The notes under the pieces were generated by a model, which saw only the letters and a program-made list of their open reading frames with translations, made no database searches and was not told where the DNA came from. The translations under genes were made by a program, and so were the position numbers. A stretch of 64,000 bases of DNA, taken from the NCBI GenBank assembly GCA_000245075.1, contig JH599934.1, positions 118,496 through 182,495 on the forward strand. Direction: 5' to 3'. Positions within the stretch are counted from its first letter, which is position 1, and every line of letters begins with the position of its first letter. Shown piece by piece: positions 47,038 to 58,116 of the stretch. This stretch comes from Acetobacteraceae bacterium AT-5844 (GTDB taxonomy: Bacteria > Pseudomonadota > Alphaproteobacteria > Acetobacterales > Acetobacteraceae).

Positions 47038-47901
47038 TCAGTTTGCCCCCGGGCCCATGTGTTGAGGTTGGACAAGCAACCTGATCCGCTCCGCATCGTC
47101 TGGCGTAGCGGGGTTGTAGACCACCATGCCGAGATCGGGGCGGCCATCGACGGCAAAGGCCGAATATTCGAAGGCGATGAGGCCAGCGGTCGCGTGCCGG
47201 ATTTGCTTCACGCCCTCGCCATGATTGCGGACGTCGTTGTCACGCCACATGGCGGCGAACTCGGTGCTGCGCTGGCTGAGTTCCCTGACCAGAGCCTCGG
47301 CCCTCTCGGCGACGGCGGCGCGGGCCGCGTCCGCCCGGAAGGCAGCGACAACAAAGCGGGCGACGCCTTCCCAGTCGTGTTGTGCGGCACGGACGCCGGG
47401 ATCGCAAAAAATAAGGCGAAGGACGTTGCGCTGTTCTGGCGGCAGCGCGCCGTAATCGGTCAGCACCACGGAGGCGGCGCGGTTCCAGGCGACCACATCC
47501 CAGATGGCGGTCTTCACCAGGGCAGGGCTGGGATCGAGTGCGTCGAGTACGCGCTGCAGCCTGGGGGTGACGCCTTCCTCTGGCCGATGGCGGATGCCGG
47601 GGGGACGGCCGAGGCCCAGAAGGAAAAGATGCTCGCGCTCGGCATCGGTCAGCATGAGGGCGCGGGCGATCCGGTCGAGCACGTTGGCGGAGGGCGCGCC
47701 GCCGCGGCCCTGTTCGAGCCAGGTGTACCAGGTCGGGCTGATGTGGGCGCGCTGGGCCACCTCTTCCCGCCGCAGGCCGGAAGTGCGGCGCCGCGTGCCG
47801 GAAAGGCCGAAGGCGGCCGGGTCGAGCCTGACGCGGCGGTCCCGAAGATAGGTCCCGAGGGGGTTTTCTCTGTTGGCAGGGATGCTCATGCTGTTAGGCA
47901 T
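47038..47901 (-). CDS. XRE-family regulator with MmyB-like ligand domain
   Basis: 287 residues. The N-terminal HTH (about 15-85) is the type with 'GLRREEVAQRAHISPTWYTWLEQGRGGAPSANVLDRIARAL'. A C-terminal MmyB-like domain (about 105-280) contains 'PALVKTAIWDVVAWNRAASVVLTDYG' and 'VYNPATPDDAERIRLL'. MmyB-type regulators are linked to short-chain dehydrogenases or epimerases and may bind a fatty acid. It is divergent from the epimerase gene with an 80-base gap, the standard regulator/target arrangement. Confidence 0.9.
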   Translation of the reverse strand: MPNSMSIPANRENPLGTYLRDRRVRLDPAAFGLSGTRRRTSGLRREEVAQRAHISPTWYTWLEQGRGGAPSANVLDRIARALMLTDAEREHLFLLGLGRPPGIRHRPEEGVTPRLQRVLDALDPSPALVKTAIWDVVAWNRAASVVLTDYGALPPEQRNVLRLIFCDPGVRAAQHDWEGVARFVVAAFRADAARAAVAERAEALVRELSQRSTEFAAMWRDNDVRNHGEGVKQIRHATAGLIAFEYSAFAVDGRPDLGMVVYNPATPDDAERIRLLVQPQHMGPGAN

Positions 47902-47981
47902 TATACCCCGATAAGATCACTACTTCACCGGAATAGGGTGAGCAGGGAAGGTCTCCGAGAGCAAGAGACGGAGCAGCTTCC

Positions 47982-48875
47982 ATGCGTATTTTCGTCACCG
48001 GCGCGACAGGGTTCGTCGGCTCCGCTGTGGTCCAGGAACTGCTGGGGGCGGGGCACCAGGTGCTTGGGCTTGTCCGCTCGGATGCGGCCGCGGCTTCGCT
48101 TTCGGCCATGGGAGCCGAGGCGCATCGGGGGAATCTGGAGGATCTGGACTGCCTGCGCCGGGGCGCGGCGGCGGCGGATGGTGTCATCCACACGGCCTTC
48201 GTCCATGACTTCTCGAAATTCGAAGAGAGTTGCCGGATCGATGCCCGCGCCATTGAGGCACTCGGCGATGCGCTGCGAGGAAGCGAGCGGCCATTGCTCG
48301 TCACCTCGGGGCTGGCACTGCTCGCGCAGGGGCGGGCTGCCACCGAGGAGGATGCACCTCCAGCCAGTTCCGCCGCGTATCCTCGCCGGTCGGAGGAGAT
48401 GGCAGCCGCGCTGCGGGCACGGGGGGTGCGGGCGGGGGTCGTGCGGCTTCCACCCTCGGTCCATGGCAGGGGCGACCACGGGTTCGTGCCGATCCTGATC
48501 GGCGTGGCGCGGGAGAAGGGCGTATCGGCCTATGTGGGGGAAGGGCTTAATCGCTGGTCGGCGGTGCACCGGCTGGATGCTGCGCGGGCGTTCCGGTTGG
48601 CGATCGAGCACGGCGCCGAGGGAGGCCCCTATCACGTGGTTGCCGAGGAGGGTCTGCCGTTCAGGGACATCGCGGCGGTGATAGGGCGTCATCTGGGCGT
48701 GCCTGTTGTCTCCAAGTCGCGGGAGGAGGCGGCAAGGCATTTCGCCTGGTTCACGCTCTTCGCGGGGATGGATGGTGCCGCTTCGAGCCTGCGGACACGA
48801 GAGCTGTTGGCCTGGGAGCCGAAGGAGCCTGGCCTGATCAGCGACATGGAACAGGCGGGGTACTTCGACACCTGA
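47982..48875 (+). CDS. NAD-dependent epimerase/dehydratase-family (extended SDR) protein
   Basis: 297 residues. The cofactor motif is '[27 protein letters not shown]' (TGxxGxxG). Catalytic Tyr/Lys of the extended SDR is replaced: the position after '[13 protein letters not shown]' lacks the YxxxK lysine, so it is of the atypical NAD(P)-binding type, perhaps a reductase or regulator of redox state. The partner XRE regulator is divergent. Such pairs are widespread and mostly uncharacterised. Confidence 0.85.
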   Translation: MRIFVTGATGFVGSAVVQELLGAGHQVLGLVRSDAAAASLSAMGAEAHRGNLEDLDCLRRGAAAADGVIHTAFVHDFSKFEESCRIDARAIEALGDALRGSERPLLVTSGLALLAQGRAATEEDAPPASSAAYPRRSEEMAAALRARGVRAGVVRLPPSVHGRGDHGFVPILIGVAREKGVSAYVGEGLNRWSAVHRLDAARAFRLAIEHGAEGGPYHVVAEEGLPFRDIAAVIGRHLGVPVVSKSREEAARHFAWFTLFAGMDGAASSLRTRELLAWEPKEPGLISDMEQAGYFDT

Positions 48876-48963
48876 ACCCGCTCTAAAGCGCTGGTCGAGC
48901 GCCCATTTTGGTGCGGCCGATCTATGGCTGGCAATGCAGAGCTGGATCGATCTGGCGTGATCG

Positions 48964-49929
48964 CTAGGGCCCGGTCCTTGACCGCGGCCGGCCCGGTTGG
49001 TGCGAGGCCGGCATGGAGCTACGCGCGGTTCGTGCCTTGGGAACTGCCCCCGTGATGTGCGGAGCCTGATCAAAGCACTCCATCAGTAATTCGGTGAGGA
49101 CCCGTATCTTCCGGGTGGGGTGCTGACCTGGCGGCCGGATGACATACACACCTGCCGGAGGTGGTGGATAGCGTGTCATGACCGGAACAAGCGCGCCGGT
49201 AGACACATGCTCCTGGGTAAGACCGTCGGGGATCCAAGCGATGCCGAGACCTGCCAATGCAGCAGCGGCGAGAGCTGTGCCGTTATCTGCCTTGAAGCGT
49301 CCCTGTGGACGAACCGTGACGATTTTGTCGCCATCCATGAGTTGCCAGGCTTCGGTACCTTGCATGAGCGCCTGATGAGCGACGAGCTCCTCCGGCGTCT
49401 CAGGGGAACCGTGCGCTTTGATGTACTCCGGACTGGCGACGAGCTTGCCATAGAGCGGCCCGACGCGCCTTGCGACCAGGTTGGAGTCCTGGAGATAGCC
49501 AATCCGGATCGCACAATCGAAACCCTCTGAGACGAGATCAACGAAGCGATCGCTGTAGACGGTGTGGATGTGGAGTTGTGGGTGCCGTCTTGCCATGTCG
49601 GCAAGCACGGGAGCGAGGTGAGTCGGTCCGAAGGTTAGCGGCACGGCAACTCTCAGGCGGCCGCAAAGGTGACCGGCGGGCAGGATCGTTTCCCTGGCCA
49701 GATCGATCTCGGCGCAGGCCCTGGCTGCGTGATCTCGAAACGTGCTTCCGGCTTCCGTGAGAGCGGCGCCGCGAGTGGTCCGCGCGAGAAGCTGAATGCC
49801 AAGTTCCGCTTCAAGCCGGACGAGCCTCCGGCTGACGATTGATTTGGAGACGCCGAGCCGCCGTGCAGCGGTTGAAATTCCCCCGGCATCGGCAACCTCC
49901 ACAAACGTCCGCAGATCTTCAATGTCCAA
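48964..49929 (-). CDS. LysR-family regulator
   Basis: 321 residues if started at TTG 49929 (LDIEDLRTF), which has GGGGAACG about 6 bases upstream; an ATG at 50016 is an alternative that adds 29 residues. The HTH is at 'GISTAARRLGVSKSIVSRRLVRLEAELGIQLLARTTRGAALTEAGS'. The effector domain is the branch with 'GRLRVAVPLTFGPTHLAPVLADMARRHPQLHIHTVYSDRFVDLVSEGFDCAIRIGYL'. It is divergent from the isochorismatase-like hydrolase gene. The C-terminus ends in an Arg/Pro-rich tail. Confidence 0.86.
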   Translation of the reverse strand: MDIEDLRTFVEVADAGGISTAARRLGVSKSIVSRRLVRLEAELGIQLLARTTRGAALTEAGSTFRDHAARACAEIDLARETILPAGHLCGRLRVAVPLTFGPTHLAPVLADMARRHPQLHIHTVYSDRFVDLVSEGFDCAIRIGYLQDSNLVARRVGPLYGKLVASPEYIKAHGSPETPEELVAHQALMQGTEAWQLMDGDKIVTVRPQGRFKADNGTALAAAALAGLGIAWIPDGLTQEHVSTGALVPVMTRYPPPPAGVYVIRPPGQHPTRKIRVLTELLMECFDQAPHITGAVPKARTARSSMPASHQPGRPRSRTGP

Positions 49930-50082
49930 TTCGGCGTTCCCCGATGTGCGACACAGCTTAGCACCAGAGAGCGCTACTGCATCGCAAATCGGAATGACAA
50001 TGTTCGTTCTGGACACCGCCGCGGTCGGCGCATGTCTCCCCGCAAACTCGCCTCACTCACAACGGCGGCAGAGGATGTATTC

Positions 50083-50736
50083 ATGACCTTTCGTAATGGC
50101 CTTGCCTCGCTTCTTCGTCCTGAGGATTCAGTGCTCGTCCTGATCGACCACCAGCCCTACCAGCTTGCGAACGTGAACAGCCACGAACCGCAGATGGTGA
50201 TCAACAATACGGCGGGTCTGGCGAAGGCCGCCAAGGCCTTCGGTGTTCCCACCATCCTGACGACCGTGATCGCTGAGCGGGGCGGTCTCCTCTTCCCCCA
50301 GATCACCGATGTGTTCCCCGGCCAGGAGGTGATCGACCGGACGTTCATCAACACCTGGGAGGATCAGAAGGTGGTGGACGCGGTCAAGGCGACCGGCCGC
50401 AAGCAGCTGATCATCGCCGGCTTGTGGACCGAGATCTGCGTCGCGATGCCGACGATCCAGGCCCTCGGCGAAGGCTGGGATGTGACAGTGATCACTGATG
50501 CGTCCGGCGCCGTTTCGGTCGAGGCCCATGAGGTCGCCATCAAGCGCATGATCGCGGCCGGTGCGAACATGATGACCTGGCTGGCGCTGGCGGCCGAGTG
50601 GCAGCGCGACTGGGCGCGGACCGAGCAGGCCGCCGCGCTGACGGAAGTGATCACGCAGCATGCCGGTGGTAGCGGCATTGCTTATCTGTGGGAGCAGCAG
50701 CTGCTTAAGACGCCCGTGCCGAGCGCCGCAGGTTGA
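50083..50736 (+). CDS. Isochorismatase-family cysteine hydrolase
   Basis: 217 residues from ATG 50083 with GGCAGAGGAT upstream. The nucleophile Cys lies in 'IIAGLWTEICVAMPTIQAL', and the Asp/Lys partners are in 'VLVLIDHQPYQLANVN' and the following helix. The length and the 'LIDHQ' start match the YcaC-like branch, hydrolases of unknown substrate. Regulator and hydrolase are divergent, so the LysR protein probably controls it. Confidence 0.87.
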   Translation: MTFRNGLASLLRPEDSVLVLIDHQPYQLANVNSHEPQMVINNTAGLAKAAKAFGVPTILTTVIAERGGLLFPQITDVFPGQEVIDRTFINTWEDQKVVDAVKATGRKQLIIAGLWTEICVAMPTIQALGEGWDVTVITDASGAVSVEAHEVAIKRMIAAGANMMTWLALAAEWQRDWARTEQAAALTEVITQHAGGSGIAYLWEQQLLKTPVPSAAG

Positions 50737-51173
50737 CCTGAGCGGGGGTGACGACAAGCGTGATCATGTGCACCGCTGAAGGTTTGCGCATATCGAGCAT
50801 CGTCATCCCCATTCCAGAGGAAGGCCGCAGGGCGCGTCCGACGTCGCTGACGAGACGCGCTCCTGAGATAGGGTCCGCTTTCCTACGACAGGGTCCGGAA
50901 GCGGCCAGTCCGCTTTCGGGCAACTCCGATCATGACAGCCGTGCGTCTATTTCGGCCGTAGCTGGCCGGTGGATTGATTCCTGAAAACGGACGTGGCCGT
51001 CAGGCAGCCTGGGTGGGAGCGGACGGGGCCGACGAATCACTGTGCCGCCGTCATACACGCAGGCGAGCCACTGCAAAGGACGGTTGAGAGAACAAGCATA
51101 CGGTCATCGCCGTTCCCGAACTACGCGTGCCGCGCGAGGCCACGGGGCCCGGTCAGCCCCGTACTCCGTCGCA
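50737..51173. other. Intergenic region without a gene
   Basis: About 440 bases between two converging genes. Short open frames show no family signature, and I found no strong hairpin. Confidence 0.4.
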
Positions 51174-51887
51174 TCAGGCGCCGAAGCCGCCGTCGATCGT
51201 ATGCATTGCCCCCGTCACGAAGCCCGCCTCTGGCCCTGCCAGCCAAGCCACCATCCCCGCCACGTCCTCCGGCCGCCCGTGGCGCTTGATAGCCATGACG
51301 GCGTGCTGGATGTCCTTCATCGGCCCCTCAGCCGGGTTCATGTCGGTATCGATCGGCCCGGGTTGCACGACGTTCACCGTGATCCCGCGCGGCCCAAAGT
51401 CCCGCGCCAGCCCTCGCGCCATCCCCTGCAGCGCCGACTTGCTCATCGCATAGGCCGACAGGCCCGGGAATGGAATCCGGTCTCCGTTGACGGAGCCGAT
51501 CACGATAATCCGCCCGCCCTCCGGCATCCGCCGCGCCGCCTCGACCGCCGCGTGGTAGGGTGCGTTCACGTTCACCCGGATCAACCGGTCCACCGCGTCC
51601 GGATCCTGCTCCAACGGGTCGCCGAAGGAGCCCACCCCCGCATTCACCACCAGGACATCCAGCGGCCCGCTTTCCCGTACCCTCGCGATCACCGCGTCCC
51701 GGTCGGCGCTGTCCGTCACCACCGCCGTGCTGCCCGTCTCGGCCGCGACCCGCTCCGCCGCTTCGCGGGAACCGGCATAGGTGAAGGTGACAGCTGCGCC
51801 GTCCGCTGCGAAGCGGCGCACGATCGCAGCCCCAATCCCCCGGCTGCCACCGAGCACCAAAACGGATTTACCCTGAAAACCGGCCAT
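51174..51887 (-). CDS. bdcA: SDR-family oxidoreductase BdcA-like
   Basis: 237 residues. The sequence closely follows E. coli BdcA: 'GKSVLVLGGSRGIGAAIVRRFAADGAAVTFTYAGS', 'IVIGSVNGDRIPFPGLSAYAMSKSALQGMARGLARDFGPRGIT' and 'QPGPIDTDMNPAEGPMKDIQHAVMAIKRHG'. The cofactor motif, NAG motif and Tyr/Lys (YAMSK) are present. BdcA in E. coli binds cyclic-di-GMP and promotes biofilm dispersal. The neighbouring TetR gene matches the BdcR regulator, which supports the assignment. The actual in vivo reaction is not established even in E. coli. Confidence 0.85.
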   Translation of the reverse strand: MAGFQGKSVLVLGGSRGIGAAIVRRFAADGAAVTFTYAGSREAAERVAAETGSTAVVTDSADRDAVIARVRESGPLDVLVVNAGVGSFGDPLEQDPDAVDRLIRVNVNAPYHAAVEAARRMPEGGRIIVIGSVNGDRIPFPGLSAYAMSKSALQGMARGLARDFGPRGITVNVVQPGPIDTDMNPAEGPMKDIQHAVMAIKRHGRPEDVAGMVAWLAGPEAGFVTGAMHTIDGGFGA

Positions 51888-51907
51888 GTAGGCCTCCTTG
51901 TGGTTTA

Positions 51908-51925
51908 ATGTAGTTTTCCCTACAT
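51908..51925. promoter_or_regulatory. Candidate BdcR operator 1
   Basis: ATGTAG-TTTTCC-CTACAT is a perfect inverted repeat 21 bases upstream of the bdcA start, in the gap between bdcA and the TetR gene. It fits a TetR-family site. Confidence 0.55.
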
Positions 51926-51953
51926 AAATACGGAGGAGGTCCCGTCAAGGGAT

Positions 51954-51973
51954 TTTGTAATAATGACTACAAA
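51954..51973. promoter_or_regulatory. Candidate BdcR operator 2
   Basis: TTTGTA-N8-TACAAA is a second inverted repeat that spans the ATG of the TetR gene (51963). It shares the TGTA/TACA half-site core with the first repeat, so the same regulator may bind both and control both genes. Confidence 0.45.
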
Positions 51974-52598
51974 TATATCGCGCCCTCGTGGTCGCCCTCG
52001 TCGCTTCGATCCGGAGCAGGCCGTCGCCACCGCCCAACGCCTCTTCCATGCTCGCGGCTACGATGCGGTGAACGTCGCCGACATCACTGAAGCCCTCGGC
52101 ATCAATCCGCCCAGCTTCTACGCCGCCTTCGGCAGCAAGGCCGCCCTCTATGCCCGCACCCTCGGCCGCTACGCCGGCACCGAGGGCGTCCCCCTGCACG
52201 AGATTCTGCGCCCCGGACGCCCCGTGGCTGAAGCCCTCGCCGCCGTGCTGGAAGAGTCCGCCCGCCGCTATGCCGTCGACCCCGAAAATCCCGACTCTGC
52301 TGCCGCTGGCTGCCTTGTCATCGAGGGTGCCCGCTGCAACGATCCCGAGGCACGGGAGGCCGCCCGTGCTCTCACTGCCGCCGCCGAGGACACCATCCAC
52401 CGCTTCGTGGCCGCCACTCACCCGGAGGCGGCCGGGCGCCTGACCGACTATGTCGTCACGCTCATGACCGGCCTCTCCACCATGGCCCGCGCGGGTCACG
52501 GCCTGGACCGCCTGCTCGCCACCGCCCGCCTCGCCAGCCTGGGCATTGCGCAGGCGCTTCGCGTCTCGCCGGCGGCCTCCCGCAACTCCGCGAAGTAG
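51963..52598 (+). CDS. bdcR: TetR-family regulator BdcR-like
   Basis: 211 residues from ATG 51963. The TetR HTH lies at about 12-60: 'GRPRRFDPEQAVATAQRLFHARGYDAVNVADITEALGINPPSFYAAFGSKAALYARTL'. The C-terminal ligand domain is helical. It is divergent from bdcA with a 75-base gap, as for E. coli bdcR/bdcA. It probably represses bdcA and itself through the repeats at 51908 and 51954. Confidence 0.85.
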   Translation: MTTNISRPRGRPRRFDPEQAVATAQRLFHARGYDAVNVADITEALGINPPSFYAAFGSKAALYARTLGRYAGTEGVPLHEILRPGRPVAEALAAVLEESARRYAVDPENPDSAAAGCLVIEGARCNDPEAREAARALTAAAEDTIHRFVAATHPEAAGRLTDYVVTLMTGLSTMARAGHGLDRLLATARLASLGIAQALRVSPAASRNSAK

Positions 52599-52858
52599 GG
52601 CGAGGGGGATTAGCTCCTCGGCTGCCCTTGGATCATGAGAGGCAGCCAAGCAGCTTCCGGCCAAGACCGGTCTTGGCAGCTACGCGCCGATATCGGTCAT
52701 TCGAGCGATTAAAGAGACGGCCTGAAAGCGGGTATCGAAGGCTTGCAGGGCGGCACAAGTCTCGGGCGTCGGAGCGCCTTCTCCGCCGCTGGGCAGAGCG
52801 GCCTCCGGTTCGTCCTGGCGGGCTGAGAGACGTCCGGGGACGTGACCGGGCAGTGTGG
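52599..52858. other. Intergenic region before the receptor terminator
   Basis: About 260 bases without a gene. 'CCAAGACCGGTCTTGG' at about 52661-52676 is a perfect palindrome that could form a hairpin at the end of bdcR transcription. Frames here match no family. Confidence 0.4.
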
Positions 52859-52889
52859 CCCCGGGGCGCCGCGCTTAGGCGCCCTGGGG
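52859..52889 (-). terminator. Strong hairpin at the end of the TonB-receptor gene
   Basis: CCCCGGGGCGCC (52859-52870), a 7-base loop and GGCGCCCTGGGG (52878-52889) pair over 12 positions, one being G-U. It lies 17 bases after the receptor stop (52907, minus strand). There is no T-run, so it is probably a factor-assisted or stabilising hairpin. Confidence 0.5.
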
Positions 52890-52906
52890 TCGTCAGAGCG
52901 GTAAAG

Positions 52907-55180
52907 TCAGAAGTCGAAAGAGGCGGATACGAGGATGGTGCGCGGGGAACCCACGGTCACGAAGGTACCGGTGGTGAGCCAGTAGTCTTCCCCAAAGGCA
53001 TTCTCAAGGTTGGCGCGCAGCGTGACCGGCTTGTTGGCGATCTCCGTCCTGTAGCGTGCGCCGAAATCCACCCGCGTCCAGCCGTCGAAGCGCAAGGTGT
53101 TGGCGGTGGTCAGGTAGGCCCCTGAGGTGTAGATCACGCGGCCGTTGACGGCGAGGCCGCGCACCCACGGCACATCCCAGTCGAGTGCGCCGGAGAAGGT
53201 CCTGTCCGGCACGCCCGCGGCGTCGTTGCCACGCTCGGCGGGGTCGCTGGGGTTGGTCAGCTCGGGCTTCAGGAAGGTCGCGCTGGCCAGGGCGCGCAGC
53301 CCGGGAACGATCTCGCCAAAGGCGGAGAGTTCCAGGCCCCGGTTCCGCTGCTCGCCATCATAGGCGAGGTCGTTATCCGCCGTGCGGATGGAGTTCGGCC
53401 GGGCGATCTGGAACACCGAGGCGGTGGTCGTGATCCTGCCCCAGTCCACCCTTACCCCGGCCTCGTACTGCTCGGACTTGTAGGGGGCGAGGACCTCGCC
53501 GGTGTTCCTGTAGCCGGCGCCGACAATGGTGCCGCGGGTGAGGCCCTGGGCGTAGTTCGCGTAGAGGGAGACGTTCTCCCAGGGCTTCACCACCAAGCCG
53601 GCAACCGGCGTCGTCGCGTCGGCGTCGTAGCGGCTCGTCCGCGCGCCGGTCGTCGTGCTGTAGCTGTTGACGGCCACGTTCTGGAACCGCACGCCGCCGG
53701 TCAGCAGCACCCGGTCATTGAAGAAGGACAGCGTGTCGGCCACCGCGAAGCTCGAGAACTCCATCAGCGAAGCGCGCCGCGGATCGGTGCGCGGGGCGGT
53801 GATGGGCGGCAGCGGCGCCGGATTGTAGATATTGGAGCGGTAGGTGATGGACGAGGCGATGTAGGCGTTGCCTGTCTCCTGCTGGAGGCCCGAATAGCCG
53901 ACATTGAGGGTGTGGCCGACGCCCAGGGTATCGAAGCGGAAATTCGCGCCGACGGTCCCGCTCAAGGTCTCGCTGTAGGAATCGTAGTAGGCGTTGGTGA
54001 CCCTGAACTCGCCGAATTGGTCGGCGCCGCCGGGGCGGGAGTCGGGGAAGGTCTGCTCGTTCCAGCCGTCGCGGTAGCCGAAGGCGGCATAGGCGGTCAT
54101 CCAGTCCGTCACGTCGTACTCGACCCGGGTGGCGACGGTGCTGTCCTGCTGGCGGAGATTGGTTCCGGGGAACCAGTTGCCGCGCGCGTCCGGCGGGGAC
54201 GGGATGTAGGGGATGGTGGAGGAAAGGGTGAGCTGCGGGCGAAAGTTCTTCGTGTCGTCGCGCTGGAAGATGCCGTCGACGGACCAGCGCAGACGTTCTC
54301 CGCGGTAGTCGAGCCCCAGCGCGGCGAGGCCGCTGCGCAGGTTGCCGTCCTCAATCGAGGCCTCGCCGTCGCGATACAGGCCGTTGAAGCGCACGCCCCA
54401 CTCGTTGTTCTCGCCGTAGCGGCGCGCGACGTCGGCGTGGATGCCGAAATTGCCATCGCTCATGAACATCGGTGTCAGGCGGGTCAGGGGCAGGTCGCCG
54501 GCCCGCTTGGTGACGATGTTGATGCCGCCGCCGATGCTGCCACCCGGCGCGATGCCGTTGATGAGCGCGCCGGGCCCCCGGAGGAGCTCGATCCGCTCGA
54601 TATACTGCGACTGGGCGCGGTTGGAGGAGATCAACCCGTACAGCCCGTTCAGGCCGACATCCTGGGCCTGAACCTGAAAGCCGCGGATCTGGAACGTGTC
54701 GTCGAAGCCGTTGCTGCCGGTCGTGAGTCGGACGGAGGAATCGTTGATCAGCGTGTCGGCGGCGGTGCGCCCCTGTTGGTCTTCGATCAGCTCGGAGGTG
54801 TAGCTGGTGGTGCTGAAGGGCGAATCCATCACGCTCCTGGTGCCGAGCAGTCCGAGCGATCCACCTCGCGCCACCTGGCCACCGGGATAGGGCGGCGGCA
54901 ATGCCTCAGAAGCGGGGGCAGCGGTGACCTCCACCATCGGCAGAACCACTGTCCCCGGCATGGGATCTGTTTCAGTCGTCGGCCGCGTCCTGTCGGTGTC
55001 TGTTGCCTGTTGGGCATCGGCTGTCGGTGCAAAGACAATGCCGCAAACCAGCATGACGATGGTCACAGGCGTGGTCCGTGCCGCGGGACAAGACCTGGGC
55101 GAAGATCCGTCCGGGTCATTGGCGTGGCTGCCGAGATGGACGGCCGGCCATGTCTTAAGCCTGCGGTAAGTTCGACTCAT
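52907..55180 (-). CDS. TonB-dependent siderophore receptor
   Basis: 757 residues. A long N-terminal region ends in a signal peptide core 'TIVMLVCGIVFAPTADAQQ', so the true start may be an internal GTG. A TonB-box region is followed by the plug domain ('SVMDSPFSTTSYTSELIEDQQGRTAADTLINDSSV', 'FQIRGFQVQAQDVGLNGLYGL', 'IERIELLRGPGALINGIAPGGSIGGGINIVTKRA'). The 22-strand barrel ends in Phe (VSASFDF). The plug motifs match siderophore receptors of the ferrichrome/ferric-hydroxamate branch. A Fur-box-like sequence lies upstream, and a hairpin follows. No TonB/ExbBD or FecIR genes are adjacent. Confidence 0.9.
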   Translation of the reverse strand: MSRTYRRLKTWPAVHLGSHANDPDGSSPRSCPAARTTPVTIVMLVCGIVFAPTADAQQATDTDRTRPTTETDPMPGTVVLPMVEVTAAPASEALPPPYPGGQVARGGSLGLLGTRSVMDSPFSTTSYTSELIEDQQGRTAADTLINDSSVRLTTGSNGFDDTFQIRGFQVQAQDVGLNGLYGLISSNRAQSQYIERIELLRGPGALINGIAPGGSIGGGINIVTKRAGDLPLTRLTPMFMSDGNFGIHADVARRYGENNEWGVRFNGLYRDGEASIEDGNLRSGLAALGLDYRGERLRWSVDGIFQRDDTKNFRPQLTLSSTIPYIPSPPDARGNWFPGTNLRQQDSTVATRVEYDVTDWMTAYAAFGYRDGWNEQTFPDSRPGGADQFGEFRVTNAYYDSYSETLSGTVGANFRFDTLGVGHTLNVGYSGLQQETGNAYIASSITYRSNIYNPAPLPPITAPRTDPRRASLMEFSSFAVADTLSFFNDRVLLTGGVRFQNVAVNSYSTTTGARTSRYDADATTPVAGLVVKPWENVSLYANYAQGLTRGTIVGAGYRNTGEVLAPYKSEQYEAGVRVDWGRITTTASVFQIARPNSIRTADNDLAYDGEQRNRGLELSAFGEIVPGLRALASATFLKPELTNPSDPAERGNDAAGVPDRTFSGALDWDVPWVRGLAVNGRVIYTSGAYLTTANTLRFDGWTRVDFGARYRTEIANKPVTLRANLENAFGEDYWLTTGTFVTVGSPRTILVSASFDF

Positions 55181-55214
55181 CCAAGCGGCCCTTCATCAGA
55201 CAGAACGTAATAGA

Positions 55215-55233
55215 GAGAATGATAATGAATCGC
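55215..55233 (-). promoter_or_regulatory. Fur-box-like sequence upstream of the receptor
   Basis: GAGAATGATAATGAATCGC matches the classical 19-base Fur consensus at 14 positions and lies about 35 bases before the receptor start. It would give repression by iron. Alphaproteobacteria also use Irr and RirA, so the regulator is not certain. Confidence 0.4.
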
Positions 55234-55594
55234 ACTAGCATGCTTTAGGAATGTTAGGAAAGGTCGAGAGAGCGGGGGTTTTGCCGTGAAACCAGATATT
55301 AATCGGATTCTGTAAAGGAGACGGACTGTCCCTGCAGCCAAACAGTTTCGAGGGCAGTTCCCGAACATTGAGGGCCGCGGCGTAGCTCATCACCCGCCGA
55401 TGGCGGAGGAGGAGCAGGTACTGCCCCATGGCCTGCCCAGGCGGTTCGCGGCTGCGGCGCTCCGGCACGCCCAAGGTCCGCATCTGCTGTGCCCGAAAAA
55501 GGGCCTGAAAGTTGAAGTCGCAGGGTCGTCGACCAACACCGCGTCGCCCGCCTGAGCAGGAAGCGGGGGAGGTGGAGCAATCGATTTGTTCAAT
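55234..55594. other. Intergenic region between receptor and katG
   Basis: About 360 bases without a recognisable gene. Frames on both strands are Pro/Ala/Arg-rich and match nothing known. Confidence 0.4.
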
Positions 55595-57886
<2,292 letters not shown>

Positions 57887-57924
57887 GCGCCTGACGGTTC
57901 TCCATTTGGCGCGCCCTTTTCCAG

Positions 57925-57946
57925 CCGCGGCGCTTCGGCGCCGCGG
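57925..57946 (+). terminator. UUCG-capped hairpin after katG
   Basis: CCGCGGCGC (57925-57933), TTCG loop, GCGCCGCGG (57938-57946): a perfect 9-pair stem with a very stable UUCG tetraloop, 38 bases after the katG stop. No T-run follows. Confidence 0.6.
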
Positions 57947-58116
57947 CATCGATGCCGCAGCCGGATGGTCCGCCAGTTCAAGGGTGGTCTCTGTTCGGCT
58001 TCAGCATGCGTGCGTGGGCGCTGAATCGGTGGCTTTCCTGCACCTTTATCGTTACTGATGACTGCCTCGGTCCACGAGATCTGAGCGTCTAGTCATTACA
58101 GAACGAAGGGCAGGCC

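Noticed and set aside
47020-48498. 492-codon plus frame across the XRE and epimerase genes
   Set aside because: It runs antisense through the XRE gene and out of frame through the epimerase, both clear families.
53912-55210. 432-codon plus frame opposite the TonB receptor
   Set aside because: Antisense shadow of a clear receptor gene, with only low-complexity residues.
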